The position numbers were made by a program, and so were the translations under genes. A stretch of 64,000 nt of DNA from an uncultured Eubacteriales bacterium (GTDB taxonomy: Bacteria > Bacillota > Clostridia > Lachnospirales > Lachnospiraceae): NCBI GenBank assembly GCA_900315425.1, contig OMZA01000004.1, forward strand, positions 62,001 through 126,000. Direction: 5' to 3'. Below the pieces are notes generated by a model. It did not search any database. It had not been told where the DNA came from and saw only the letters and a program-made list of their open reading frames with translations. Position 1 is the stretch's first letter, and each line of letters starts with the position of its first letter. Shown here piece after piece: positions 1 through 10,000 of this stretch.

Positions 1-49
1 TGCTAAAAAAATGAAAGGAGATGGGCAGAGGAGAAGTACAGGGAGTTAA
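1..49 (+). CDS. C-terminal tail of an unidentified protein (partial)
   Basis: An open frame enters from the left edge in the frame that starts at base 2 and stops at TAA 47-49, giving a short basic tail (A-K-K-M-K-G-D-G-Q-R-R-S-T-G-S). A terminator hairpin follows 42 bases later, which fits the end of a transcription unit. The product cannot be identified from 15 residues, and the frame could be open by chance. Confidence 0.35.
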   Translation, partial: AKKMKGDGQRRSTGS

Positions 50-90
50 TTAATTTAAGAAAATGAAAGAAAAACAGAAAAAGAACCACG

Positions 91-120
91 AAAATGCAGC
101 AACTCATGTTGCTGCATTTT
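91..120 (+). terminator. Rho-independent terminator
   Basis: A perfect 13-bp inverted repeat (91-103 with 108-120) closes a 4-base TCAT loop, and the 3' arm ends in TTTT. It ends the transcript that enters from the left edge and insulates the DUF6935 gene. Confidence 0.8.
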
Positions 121-124
121 TATG

Positions 125-154
125 TTGTTAAACAATATATTTATAGTGTAAAAT
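125..154 (+). promoter_or_regulatory. Sigma-A type promoter for the DUF6935 gene
   Basis: TTGTTA (125-130) and TAAAAT (149-154) are separated by 18 bases and lie just after the terminator, about 40 bases before the gene. The TTATAG-type sequence before the -10 also occurs in the carA promoter. Confidence 0.55.
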
Positions 155-192
155 AAATAATAACAAATCTTATACTAAGGGAGGAGAAACGT

Positions 193-774
193 ATGGGACT
201 ATTTGACAACATTAAGAAACAGGTATCTCAGGGAGTAGGTGAAGTTGTTGGAGGAGGGTCTAAAGCAACCACTAATAAAAGTGAAACATTTACATTTACA
301 TCACTTCCAGAGAGTGTAGAGGAGATGAAGACGCTTCCAGAGGCCAGTGGGGATTCACCATATAAGGTGGCAGCACTTACAGTATGTGCTTTATGTGCAT
401 ATGCAGCTAATAAAGACATAGGTATTGAGATGTTAAATTTCTTAAAGGGACCAAGTCCACTATCAGAGTATGAAAAAGGATTTTTAAGAGACAGATTTAT
501 GGATAACAAATATTATATTCCTTTCTCATATTTCGAAGGATCATCTCCAACTAATAATTACAAACCGTCAGAACCATATAAGGTAACGGTTTCAAGTAAT
601 CCATATTCATTCCAGAATGAAGGATATGCAAAGCTATTTATTAAATCTTCTGGAGCAGACAGTGCAAGAGAAGTTGTTCTTCGTAAAAAGGAAAGTACAG
701 GACAGTGGTTCTTATGGGAACAGATGTTGCTTCCGGATATAAGAAAACCACAGGAACAAGATCCATGGGCATAA
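193..774 (+). CDS. DUF6935 family protein
   Basis: A 193-residue soluble protein of unknown function. The start M-G-L-F-D-N-I-K-K and the overall layout resemble the DUF6935 family of Clostridia: a flexible Ser/Thr-rich N-terminus (residues 1-45), a helical middle part with a D-S-P-Y-K-V-A-A-L motif, and a C-terminal part rich in aromatic residues ending in Q-D-P-W-A. No signal peptide, membrane segment or catalytic motif is visible. The ATG has a strong AAGGGAGGAG ribosome binding site. The gene has its own promoter and is flanked by terminators on both sides, so it is a single-gene unit. The family assignment is from memory of the N-terminal pattern; function is unknown. Confidence 0.75.
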   Translation: MGLFDNIKKQVSQGVGEVVGGGSKATTNKSETFTFTSLPESVEEMKTLPEASGDSPYKVAALTVCALCAYAANKDIGIEMLNFLKGPSPLSEYEKGFLRDRFMDNKYYIPFSYFEGSSPTNNYKPSEPYKVTVSSNPYSFQNEGYAKLFIKSSGADSAREVVLRKKESTGQWFLWEQMLLPDIRKPQEQDPWA

Positions 775-781
775 AATAATT

Positions 782-830
782 AAAGGCTATCTCCTAGATA
801 TGTTATCTGGCGAGATAGCCTTTGTTTTTT
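782..830. terminator. Bidirectional terminator between convergent genes
   Basis: A 12-bp stem (782-793 with 812-823) is followed by GTTTTTT on the plus strand and preceded by an A-rich run that gives T's on the minus strand. It lies between the DUF6935 gene and the convergent asnA, and can serve both. Confidence 0.8.
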
Positions 831-845
831 ATTATGAGTAGATTA

Positions 846-1856
846 TTAAAGGAGTGTAACTCCTGCATTTTCTGCAACTTCTATGTCTTTGTCCGGCCAT
901 ATAGAAGACTGTACCTCTCCGATATGTGCTTTTCTAAGATAAAACATACAGATTCTTGACTGACCTATTCCGCCACCGATGGTGTATGGAAGTTCTTTAT
1001 CAAGAATTGCCTTCTGGAATGGAAGCTCTGCTCTTTCCGGGCAATTGGCTTTGTCTAACTGTTCCTTGAGAGACTCTTCGTCAACTCTGACACCCATTGA
1101 TGAAAGCTCAAGAGCAATGTCTAATATTGGATAGTAAACAATGATGTCACCGTTAAGTTTCCAATCATCATAGTCAGGAGCACGTCCATCGTGTTTCTCA
1201 CCGGAATTAAGTTTATCACCAATCTGCATGATGAAGATAGCACCTTTAAGCTTTGCTATCTTATGTTCTCTCTCCTTTGGTGTATCATTTGGATACATAT
1301 CTTCAAGCTCCTGAGAAGTTATGAAAGATATTTTATCAGGGAGAATTCTATCTACATAATTATAATGCTCTGCAATGTAGTCTTCAGTCTTTTTAAGAGC
1401 CTTATAAACTTTTTGAACTGTTTCCTTGAGAGTCTCAACATTACGCTCTTCCTTGGAAATGATTTTTTCCCAATCCCACTGATCTACAAAGATGGAATGA
1501 ATATTATCAGTGTCTTCATCTCTTCTTATGGCATTCATATCAGTATAGAGACCTTCTCCTGAGTGGAAACCGTATCTCTTAAGTGCCTGTCTTTTCCATT
1601 TGGCAAGAGAATGAACTATTTCAACTTCTTTATCATCTTGTTCTTTGATTCCGAAGCTAACCGGACGTTCAACTCCATTTAAGTTATCATTAAGACCTGA
1701 TTCCGGTCTTACAAATAATGGGGCTGAAACTCTGGTAAGATTAAGTTCTTCAGCTAATGCTCTTTCAAAATAATCTTTAACAAGTTTAATGCCGATTTCG
1801 GTTTCTCTAATTGAAAGGGCAGGCTTATAGTCTGCTGGTATTGTTATACTACTCAT
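846..1856 (-). CDS. asnA: Aspartate--ammonia ligase (asparagine synthetase A)
   Basis: This cytoplasmic enzyme makes asparagine from aspartate, ammonia and ATP through an aspartyl-adenylate. It belongs to the class II aminoacyl-tRNA synthetase fold. The 336 residues match the family length. Visible family blocks are the N-terminal [14 protein letters not shown], the R-V-S-A-P-L-F-V stretch, the R-R-D-E-D sequence near residue 112, and a Gly-rich C-terminal [10 protein letters not shown] motif that corresponds to class II motif 3. The ATG is preceded by AGAAGGAC on the minus strand. It is a single-gene unit, divergent from hflX and ended by the shared terminator. Confidence 0.95.
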   Translation of the reverse strand: MSSITIPADYKPALSIRETEIGIKLVKDYFERALAEELNLTRVSAPLFVRPESGLNDNLNGVERPVSFGIKEQDDKEVEIVHSLAKWKRQALKRYGFHSGEGLYTDMNAIRRDEDTDNIHSIFVDQWDWEKIISKEERNVETLKETVQKVYKALKKTEDYIAEHYNYVDRILPDKISFITSQELEDMYPNDTPKEREHKIAKLKGAIFIMQIGDKLNSGEKHDGRAPDYDDWKLNGDIIVYYPILDIALELSSMGVRVDEESLKEQLDKANCPERAELPFQKAILDKELPYTIGGGIGQSRICMFYLRKAHIGEVQSSIWPDKDIEVAENAGVTLL

Positions 1857-1891
1857 ATAATTGTCCTTCTTTTCTAAAAATTTACTGACAC

Positions 1892-1900
1892 ATTATACCA
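1892..1900 (-). promoter_or_regulatory. Extended -10 promoter of asnA
   Basis: On the minus strand the sequence TGGTATAAT is a perfect extended -10 (TG-N-TATAAT), 35 bases before the asnA start. No good -35 hexamer is seen, which is usual for extended -10 promoters. Confidence 0.55.
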
Positions 1901-1935
1901 CAAACAAAAGGAAAATAATATATAAAATAGTTAGT

Positions 1936-1964
1936 TTGCATTATAAAGGTCGATATATTATAAT
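1936..1964 (+). promoter_or_regulatory. Sigma-A promoter of the hflX-thyA-folA unit
   Basis: TTGCAT (1936-1941), a 17-base spacer and a perfect TATAAT (1959-1964) lie 40 bases before the hflX start. Confidence 0.65.
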
Positions 1965-2004
1965 GATAAGAACGGAATTTTGCAATTTTGTCAGGAGGTA
2001 GTTT

Positions 2005-3252
2005 ATGTTTGATACAGAAGAGAAAGTTGAACGTCTTATATTAGTTGCGGCATCAACAGATGATTCAGATGTACAAGCCTCATTAGACGAACTTGAGGAA
2101 TTGGTTAACACAGCAGGTGGAGTTGTTGTCGGAAGAATAGTTCAAAACAGAGAACGTGTTGACAGAGCCACTTACATCGGAAAAGGTAAGATTGAAGAAG
2201 TAAGAGAACTTATTGACATGGAAAATGCAGATGGCATTGTTTGTGATGATGAATTAAGTCCGGCGCAGCAAGCTAATCTATCAGATATTTTAAATACCAA
2301 AGTTATGGATAGAACCCTGGTTATACTGGATATATTTGCTAAAAGAGCCATAACTGGAGAGGGAAAGATTCAGGTAGAATTAGCTCAGTTAAAATACAGA
2401 TCCACAAGACTTACCGGAATGGGAAAAGTCTTATCCAGACTTGGTGGTGGTATTGGAACCAGAGGACCCGGTGAGAAAAAATTAGAGATAGACAGACGTC
2501 TTATAAGGAAGAGAATTGCCATTCTTAGACAAGAAATAGAAGATATGGAGACTCACAGAGATCTTGTAAGACGCAATAGAGATAAGACACCGTTAATAAA
2601 TGTAGCAATTGTAGGATATACCAATGCCGGAAAATCCACTTTATTAAATACTTTAACTCAGGCTGGTATCTTAGAGGAGGACAAATTATTTGCCACCTTG
2701 GACCCAACTACTAGAGAATATAAGTTAAGTTCCGGTCAAAAGATATTGCTAACAGATACGGTAGGATTTATAAAGAAATTACCACATAATCTTATAGATG
2801 CATTTAGAAGTACCTTAGAAGAGGCTGCTTATGCAGATATTCTTATTCATATGGTGGATGCTTCTAATCCTCAGGCAGATTTACAAATGCAAACAGTATA
2901 TGAAACCCTGGACATGCTAGGGGCTGGGGACAAACCGGTTATTACTGTGTTTAATAAGCAGGATAAATTGGAATCAGAATCCATTTTAAAAGATTTAAGA
3001 GCTGAATATACAGTGAAATGTTCCGTTAAGAAGAAACAGGGATTAGATGATTTAATGGAATGTTTGGAAGATATTATAAGACAGAGAAGAAGATACATTT
3101 CCAAGGTATTTCCTTATTCAGAGACAGGAAAGCTGCAAAATATTAGAAAATATGGCGAGCTTTTAACTGAGGAATACAGAGAAGATGGTATATACATAGA
3201 GGCCTATGTGCCAACACAGTATTTACAAGATGGGGGAAGTCATCATGAATAA
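2005..3252 (+). CDS. hflX: GTPase HflX
   Basis: A ribosome-associated GTPase, known in other bacteria to split stalled ribosomes after stress. The 415 residues show the HflX N-terminal domain with the linker signature T-R-G-P-G-E-K-K-L-E (152-161), then a TrmE-Era-type G domain: G1 G-Y-T-N-A-G-K-S (204-211), switch region T-L-D-P-T-T-R (231-237), G3 D-T-V-G-F (251-255) and G4 N-K-Q-D (317-320). The C-terminal domain is complete. The start has a CAGGAGGTAG ribosome binding site. The gene overlaps thyA by 8 bases, so translation of the two is probably coupled. Confidence 0.95.
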   Translation: MFDTEEKVERLILVAASTDDSDVQASLDELEELVNTAGGVVVGRIVQNRERVDRATYIGKGKIEEVRELIDMENADGIVCDDELSPAQQANLSDILNTKVMDRTLVILDIFAKRAITGEGKIQVELAQLKYRSTRLTGMGKVLSRLGGGIGTRGPGEKKLEIDRRLIRKRIAILRQEIEDMETHRDLVRRNRDKTPLINVAIVGYTNAGKSTLLNTLTQAGILEEDKLFATLDPTTREYKLSSGQKILLTDTVGFIKKLPHNLIDAFRSTLEEAAYADILIHMVDASNPQADLQMQTVYETLDMLGAGDKPVITVFNKQDKLESESILKDLRAEYTVKCSVKKKQGLDDLMECLEDIIRQRRRYISKVFPYSETGKLQNIRKYGELLTEEYREDGIYIEAYVPTQYLQDGGSHHE

Positions 3253-4108
3253 AGCTGATGCTATGTTTAAAGAACTTTCAAAGAGAATACTAGACGAAGG
3301 GTGTATGGATAAGGATCCAAGACCAAGATATGAAGATGGAACTCCAGCCCATACCATTTCTATAAATCATGTTATGCAAAGTTACGACCTTTCAAAGGGA
3401 GAGCTACCACTTATAACATTAAGACCAATTGCAGTAAAAAGTGCAATTGGTGAACTTTTGTGGATATATCAGGATGCTTCAAATGATTTGGAGGTACTTA
3501 AGAATAAATATAATATAACCTGGTGGGATGAATGGGATATTGGAGACAGAACCATTGGAGCCTGCTATGGGGAAACCATAAGAAGACATAATTTGATGCA
3601 TAGACTTTTAGAGGATATTGAAAACAATCCTGATGGAAGAAGACATATTATAAACATGTGGCAGGAAGAGGATTTTTCTGAAAAGCATGGTCTTAAGCCT
3701 TGTGCTTATCAGACCGTGTGGAATGTAAGACACGGGAAAGATCCTAATGGGAATGACAAGGATTACTTAGACATGTGTCTTTTCCAAAGATCTAGTGATT
3801 ATGCAACAGCAGGAATAATTAATCAGTTACAATATGCAATATTCCTTATGTTGGTGGCTAGACATACAGGCTATGAAGCCGGACGATTTACCTGGTTTGT
3901 GGCAAATATTCAAATATATGACAGACATGTAGAACAGATTAAGGAAATGCTTAACAGAGAATCTATTGAATGTAGTCCATATATTGAAATTAACCCGGAT
4001 AAAAAGAATTTCTATGATTTTACTGTAGATGATATAAAGATTAAAGGATATCCAAGAGATGAAATCAAGAAAATCAATCCACAGTTAAAGTTTGATATAG
4101 GAATTTGA
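3245..4108 (+). CDS. thyA: Thymidylate synthase
   Basis: Converts dUMP to dTMP using methylene-tetrahydrofolate, which is oxidised to dihydrofolate. With the ATG at 3245 (ribosome binding site TGGGGGAAG at 3231-3239) it has 287 residues; a longer in-frame start at 3206 lies inside hflX and has no ribosome binding site. Visible are the Arg pair of the phosphate site (R132-R133), the active-site Cys in K-P-C-A-Y-Q (C153) and the Q-R-S-S-D block (181-185). The usual PCH after the Cys is replaced by PCA, and an insertion around 165-175 makes the protein slightly longer than the E. coli enzyme, as in a clostridial subgroup. It sits next to folA, which recycles its product. Confidence 0.95.
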   Translation: MNKADAMFKELSKRILDEGCMDKDPRPRYEDGTPAHTISINHVMQSYDLSKGELPLITLRPIAVKSAIGELLWIYQDASNDLEVLKNKYNITWWDEWDIGDRTIGACYGETIRRHNLMHRLLEDIENNPDGRRHIINMWQEEDFSEKHGLKPCAYQTVWNVRHGKDPNGNDKDYLDMCLFQRSSDYATAGIINQLQYAIFLMLVARHTGYEAGRFTWFVANIQIYDRHVEQIKEMLNRESIECSPYIEINPDKKNFYDFTVDDIKIKGYPRDEIKKINPQLKFDIGI

Positions 4109-4138
4109 TTATAAAATATTATTTCAGGAGGAATTTTC

Positions 4139-4630
4139 ATGAAGTTAATAGCAGCAGTTAGTAAAGACTGGGCAATTGGTAACAAAGGAGAATTACTTAT
4201 CAGTATTCCGGAGGATATGAAATTCTTTAGAACATCAACAACTGGAAATGTTGTTATTATGGGAAGAAAGACGCTTTTTTCATTTCCAAACCAAAAGCCT
4301 TTAAAGAATCGAGAAAACATTGTTATTACAAGAGATGAGAATTTTTCTTGTCCAGGAGCAATAGTTGTAAATTCTGTGGAGGAAGCGGTTAAAAAAGCCG
4401 AAGAGTTCTCTGATAAGGAGATATATGTTATCGGTGGAGCAAGCATTTATGAACAGATGCTTAAATACTGCGATACCGCATATATTACATATATAGATTA
4501 TTCCTATGCTGCAGATGCGTATTTTCCAAATCTGGATAAAGATCCGGAATGGGAACTGGCAAATGAAGATGAGGAACACACATATTTTGATGTGTCATAT
4601 TTTTACAGAGTTTATAAGAGGGTTAAATAG
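4139..4630 (+). CDS. folA: Dihydrofolate reductase
   Basis: Reduces dihydrofolate to tetrahydrofolate with NADPH. The 163 residues cover the whole family fold: the N-terminal L-I-A-A-V-S strand, the Met20-loop sequence W-A-I-G-N-K-G, the active-site acidic residue in I-P-E-D-M-K-F-F, the NADPH-binding M-G-R-K-T, and the G-G-A-S-I-Y block near residue 102. The ATG has a TCAGGAGGAA ribosome binding site. It follows thyA by 30 bases with no terminator between them, so both are likely made from the hflX promoter. Confidence 0.95.
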   Translation: MKLIAAVSKDWAIGNKGELLISIPEDMKFFRTSTTGNVVIMGRKTLFSFPNQKPLKNRENIVITRDENFSCPGAIVVNSVEEAVKKAEEFSDKEIYVIGGASIYEQMLKYCDTAYITYIDYSYAADAYFPNLDKDPEWELANEDEEHTYFDVSYFYRVYKRVK

Positions 4631-4675
4631 GGGTATAGTAACTATAGGAAATGTGTTAAAAACAGGTGATTGTTT

Positions 4676-5905
4676 ATGGTGGATAACAATAACAACAACT
4701 CTTTGAAAAATTCCATAATATTTGCATTGTTTTTGGTGGTTATGATAGCATTTACCACGTTGTCTGTACATATTAGTAAAGCTGACGAGAATTCTACTAT
4801 TAGCAGTCTTCAAAGTCAGGTGCAGAATGCTTCAGAGAATCAATCTTCTGAATCAGAGAAGGCCTCTGAACTTGAGGAATCTAAAAGCGAGATGGAAAGT
4901 ATCGTAGGAGAATTAAGTACAGAACTTGAGTCCCTTAATCAGGATATATCTGATTTGGAATCTAAGATTCAAGATAAAAATACTGAGATAGAAACAAAAC
5001 AGGTAGAACTTGAATCAGCTCAGGCAAAAGAAGCAGAGCAATATGATGACATGAAATTGAGGATTCAATTCATGTATGAGATGGGAGACAATAGTTTTCT
5101 GGATGTGCTTAGCGATGGAGGATCATTTGCGGCATCCCTTAGTAAATTAGAATACATTGGTGATGTTGTAAGCTACGACAGAAAAATGTTAGATGAATAC
5201 AAAGATACCAAGGAAAAAGTAGAAACAGAGGAATTGGAACTTGAATCTCAAAAGACTGAATTGGAATCCCTAAAGACAGAGCAGGAGGATAAACAAACAG
5301 AACTTTCTGCTAAAGTGGATGATGCCAATAACCAGATACTGAAGCTGACCACAGATATAGATGCAGCCAATAAAGCAATTGAGGAATATGAATTGCAGAT
5401 TGAGGCTGCCAATGAAGCTATTTTTGAAGAATATCAAAGGCAGGAGCAGGAAAGTATAAGATTGGCCATGGAATCCGAGGCGGCAAGTATAGCAGCAGCT
5501 AAAGCAGCTGGAACTTACGATGAGGAAACGGCTACAACATCTATTTCTACTTATGAACCAGTAGGCAATGATGTGGATAAACTGGCAGCTTTGATTGAAT
5601 GTGAAGCGGCAAATCAGCCATATCTTGGAAAACTTGCAGTAGGAGCCGTTGTTGTAAACAGAGTGGCCAATCCAAGATTTCCAAATACTCTTACCGGAGT
5701 TATATATCAGCCATATCAGTTCACACCGGTACTTAGTGGAAGATTTTCAGTAGTATTTGCAAGGGGCGCCAATGCGGAATGCTATAAGGCGGCCAGAGAG
5801 GTTCTAGAAGAAGGACATATAGTTGGTAATTGGATATATTTCAGAACAATTAATGGACATCCGGGAGATATTATAGGAGACCATGTGTTCTATTATATAT
5901 ATTAG
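4676..5905 (+). CDS. Coiled-coil cell wall hydrolase with C-terminal SleB-type domain
   Basis: A secreted or membrane-anchored peptidoglycan hydrolase of 409 residues. A hydrophobic segment (about 12-30) after a polar Asn-rich start acts as signal or anchor. Residues about 39-260 form a long Glu/Leu/Lys/Gln-rich coiled coil with an internal F-L-D-V-L-S-D-G-G-S-F hairpin region like that of PcsB and CwlO, which FtsEX controls in other Firmicutes. The C-terminal part (about 290-409) is a SleB-type hydrolase_2 domain: L-I-E-C-E-A with the likely catalytic Glu, then G-A-V-V-V-N-R-V, P-R-F-P-N-T, Y-Q-P-Y-Q-F and the final H-V-F-Y-Y. The ATG at 4676 is chosen for its AGGTGAT ribosome binding site (4664-4670) rather than a TTG six bases upstream. 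It follows folA without a clear terminator. Confidence 0.85.
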   Translation: MVDNNNNNSLKNSIIFALFLVVMIAFTTLSVHISKADENSTISSLQSQVQNASENQSSESEKASELEESKSEMESIVGELSTELESLNQDISDLESKIQDKNTEIETKQVELESAQAKEAEQYDDMKLRIQFMYEMGDNSFLDVLSDGGSFAASLSKLEYIGDVVSYDRKMLDEYKDTKEKVETEELELESQKTELESLKTEQEDKQTELSAKVDDANNQILKLTTDIDAANKAIEEYELQIEAANEAIFEEYQRQEQESIRLAMESEAASIAAAKAAGTYDEETATTSISTYEPVGNDVDKLAALIECEAANQPYLGKLAVGAVVVNRVANPRFPNTLTGVIYQPYQFTPVLSGRFSVVFARGANAECYKAAREVLEEGHIVGNWIYFRTINGHPGDIIGDHVFYYIY

Positions 5906-5928
5906 TTATAAGTTGGAAGAAATTCTTA

Positions 5929-5957
5929 TTGAAAAAAAATTTATAGTAGTGTAAAAT
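5929..5957 (+). promoter_or_regulatory. Sigma-A promoter of carAB
   Basis: TTGAAA (5929-5934), a 17-base spacer and TAAAAT (5952-5957) lie 41 bases before carA. No PyrR-type leader or attenuator hairpin is visible in the short leader. Confidence 0.7.
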
Positions 5958-5998
5958 CTTATGGGCGATTTTAAGCCGAGGAAAGGACGAGACGAAGA

Positions 5999-7078
5999 AT
6001 GAAAGCTTACCTAATACTTGAAGATGGTACCGTTTTTGAAGGTACTTCAATTGGTTCAAAGAGGGAAATTATAAGTGAAATTGTTTTTAATACTTCAATG
6101 ACTGGATATCTTGAGGTTCTTACAGATCCTTCGTATGCAGGACAGGCAGTATGTATGACATATCCACTTATTGGAAATTATGGAATATGCTACAGTGACA
6201 TGGAGTCTTTAAAGCCTTGGCCAGATGGTTACATCGTCCGCGAGCTTGCAAGAATGCCAAGTAACTTTAGAAGTGAAGATACAATTCAGAATGTTCTTGA
6301 GAAAAATGACATTCCTGGAATTGCAGGTATTGATACAAGAGCTCTTACAAGAATCCTTAGAGAAAAAGGAACAATGAATGGAATGATTACAACTAACGAG
6401 AACTATAACGTTGATGAAATCATACCTAAATTAAAGGAATATACACCAGCAGGAGTTGTGGCAAAGGTTACATGTTCAGAACCAACAACTCTTAAAGGTG
6501 ATGGATATAAAGTTGCTCTTTTAGATTTTGGAGCAAAGAAGAATATAGCCAGATCATTAAATGAAAGAGGTATGGAAGTAACTATCTATCCTGCATTTAC
6601 CAAGGCAGAGGAAATAATTGCTTCTAATCCGGATGGAATCATGCTTTCCAATGGACCTGGTGATCCAAAGGAGTGCATAAGCATAATAGAGGAATTAAAG
6701 AAGTTGTACAATACGGATATTCCTATTTTTGCAATATGCCTTGGCCATCAGCTTATGGCTCTCGCAACAGGAGCAGATACACATAAGATGAAATATGGTC
6801 ACAGAGGTGGTAACCACCCAGTTAAAGATCTTAAATCTGGAAAAGTATATATTTCATCTCAGAACCATGGATATGTAGTAGATGATTCTACTGTAGATCC
6901 AGAGATTGCTGAGGTTGCATTTATAAATGTAAATGACAAGACAGTTGAAGGATTAAGATATAAGAACAAAAAGATATTTACCGTACAGTTCCATCCTGAA
7001 GCTTGTCCGGGACCACAGGATTCCAATGCGTTGTTTGATGAGTTTGTAGAAATGATGGGAGGTAAGAAGAATGCCTAG
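5999..7078 (+). CDS. carA: Carbamoyl phosphate synthase small subunit
   Basis: The glutamine amidotransferase subunit: it releases ammonia from glutamine and passes it to CarB for carbamoyl phosphate, which feeds pyrimidine and arginine synthesis. The 359 residues have the N-terminal CPSase domain (about 1-150) and a class I amidotransferase domain with nucleophile C247 in A-I-C-L-G-H-Q, and H332 and E334 of the triad in Q-F-H-P-E-A. The ATG follows AAAGGACGAG. It overlaps carB by 8 bases, which suits the fixed 1:1 subunit ratio. No other pyrimidine or arginine gene is adjacent. Confidence 0.97.
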   Translation: MKAYLILEDGTVFEGTSIGSKREIISEIVFNTSMTGYLEVLTDPSYAGQAVCMTYPLIGNYGICYSDMESLKPWPDGYIVRELARMPSNFRSEDTIQNVLEKNDIPGIAGIDTRALTRILREKGTMNGMITTNENYNVDEIIPKLKEYTPAGVVAKVTCSEPTTLKGDGYKVALLDFGAKKNIARSLNERGMEVTIYPAFTKAEEIIASNPDGIMLSNGPGDPKECISIIEELKKLYNTDIPIFAICLGHQLMALATGADTHKMKYGHRGGNHPVKDLKSGKVYISSQNHGYVVDDSTVDPEIAEVAFINVNDKTVEGLRYKNKKIFTVQFHPEACPGPQDSNALFDEFVEMMGGKKNA

Positions 7079-10000
7079 AGATAATAGCATAAAGAAAGTA
7101 TTAGTAATTGGATCAGGCCCTATTGTAATTGGCCAGGCAGCTGAATTTGATTATGCAGGAACCCAGGCATGTCGTTCTCTTAAAGAGGAGGGCGTAGAAG
7201 TTGTTCTTCTTAACTCAAATCCTGCAACAATCATGACAGATAGAGATATTGCAGATGAAGTTTACATCGAGCCTCTTACAGTTAATGTATTGAAAAAACT
7301 CATTGAAAAGGAAAAGCCAGACAGCATTCTTCCAACTCTTGGAGGACAGGCAGGACTTAACCTTGCAATGGAAATAGCAGAGACAGATTTCCTTAAGGAG
7401 CACAATTGCAGACTTATTGGAACAACAGCTCTTACTATTAAAAAAGCCGAAGACAGATTAGCTTTTAAAGAGACTATGGAAAAGATTAATGAGCCGATAG
7501 CCCCTTCAAAAGTTGTAAAAAATATACCAGATGGTGCCGATTTTGCTAAGCAGATTGGTTATCCGGTAGTTTTAAGACCAGCATATACTCTTGGTGGTAG
7601 TGGCGGTGGTATCGCCCACAACCCTCAGGAACTTCATGATATACTTGAAAATGGTCTCAGACTTAGCCGTGTTGGCGAAGTTTTAGTTGAGAAATGTATC
7701 GCCGGTTGGAAGGAAATCGAGTATGAGGTTATGAGAGATAGTGCAGGAAACTGCATTACAGTTTGTAACATGGAAAACCTTGATCCGGTTGGTGTACATA
7801 CAGGTGATAGTATAGTAGTTGCACCTTCTCAGACATTATCAGACAAAGAGTATCAGATGCTTCGTACATCTGCTTTAAATATTATTACAGAGCTTGAAAT
7901 TACTGGTGGATGTAACGTTCAGTATGCGTTGAATCCAGAGAGTTTCGAGTACTGTGTTATCGAGGTAAACCCTAGAGTTAGCCGTTCTTCAGCCCTTGCT
8001 TCTAAAGCAACAGGTTATCCTATTGCTAAGGTTGCAGCTAAGATTGCTCTTGGATACACCCTTGATGAAATTAAAAATGCTATTACAGGTAAGACATATG
8101 CAAGTTTTGAGCCAACTCTTGATTACTGCGTAGTTAAGATTCCAAGACTTCCGTTTGATAAATTTATTACAGCTAAGAGAACTCTTACAACACAGATGAA
8201 AGCAACTGGTGAGGTAATGAGTATCTGTAATAATTTCGAAGGTGCTTTAATGAAGGCAATTAGATCATTGGAGCAGCATGTTGAAAGTCTTTTAGATTAC
8301 GATTTCACAGGTCTTTCTGACGATGAATTAGTAGATCAGTTGGAAATTGTAGATGATAGAAGAATATGGGTTATAGCAGAGGCACTTAGAAGAAGATTCA
8401 GCTACAAACTCATTCATAAAATCACTATGATTGATGAGTGGTTTATTGATAAAATTGCCATTCTTACTGAGATGGAAGAAAAGCTTAGAACAGGTATCAT
8501 TACAGAAGAACTCTTAAGAGATGCTAAGAGAATTGAGTTCCCGGATAAGGTTATTGCCAGACTTGCTGGTAAAACAGAGAAAGAAATCTATGACCTTCGT
8601 AAGAAATATGGAATTGTCGCAGCATTTAAGATGGTTGATACATGTGCTGCAGAGTTCGAGGCAACCACTCCATACTACTATTCAGTATATGGTGGAGAAA
8701 ACGAAGTTATTGAAACAAAGCCGGAAAAGAAGATTCTTGTATTAGGATCTGGTCCTATCAGAATTGGACAGGGTATCGAGTTCGATTTCTGTTCTGTTCA
8801 TTCTACATGGGCATTTAAAGAAGAAGGCTATGAAACAATTATCATAAATAACAACCCAGAAACAGTAAGTACTGACTTTGATATAGCTGACAAGCTTTAT
8901 TTTGAGCCACTTACACCAGAGGATGTAAGAAATGTCGTAGATGTTGAAAAACCAGACGGAGCAGTAGTTCAGTTCGGTGGTCAGACAGCGATTAAGCTTA
9001 CAAAAGACCTTATGGAAATGGGTGTTCCAATTCTTGGAACTAAGGCAGAAGATGTAGACGCTGCAGAAGATAGAGAGTTATTTGATGAAATTCTTGAAAA
9101 GACTGAAATAAAGAGAGCAGCAGGTGCTACTGTATTTACAGCAGAAGAAGCTAAAAAAGTTGCCAATGAATTAGGTTATCCGGTACTTGTAAGACCATCT
9201 TATGTATTAGGTGGACAAGGTATGCAGATTGCCACAAATGATAAAGAGATTGAAGAGTTCATGAATATCATCAACAGATATACACAGGAACATCCAATTC
9301 TCGTTGATAAATATCTCATGGGACGTGAGATTGAAGTAGATGCCATTTGTGATGGCGAAAACATTTTAATCCCAGGTATCATGGAACATATTGAAAGAGC
9401 CGGAGTTCATTCAGGAGATAGTATCTCTGTATATCCAGCTCAGGATCTTCCACAGAAGACAATAGATGATATTGAAGAATATACTAAGAGACTTGCTATG
9501 GCACTTCATGTTAAGGGTATGATTAACATTCAGTTTATTGAATACCATAATGAAGTATATGTAATCGAGGTTAATCCTCGTTCAAGTCGTACAGTTCCAT
9601 ATATTAGTAAGGTAACAGGAATTCCAATTGTTAAGCTTGCTACAAAATGTATTATTGGACATAACATTAAAGAATTAGGTTATGAACCAGGATTACAAAA
9701 GAATGCCGATTATGTTGCTATTAAGATGCCGGTATTCTCATTTGAAAAGATTCGTGGTGCTGAGATAAGTCTTGGACCAGAGATGAAATCAACTGGAGAG
9801 TGTCTTGGTATTGCAGAAACATTTGAGGAAGCATTATATAAAGCCTTCTTAGGTGCAGGAGTTATCCTTCCAAAACATAAGAAGATAATAATAACAGTAA
9901 ACGATGCAGATAAGCATGATGCAATCTCCATCGGTAAGAGATTTGAAAAACTTGGATATGAAATCTATGCAACAAGAAGTACAGCAAAAGTGCTTCAGGA

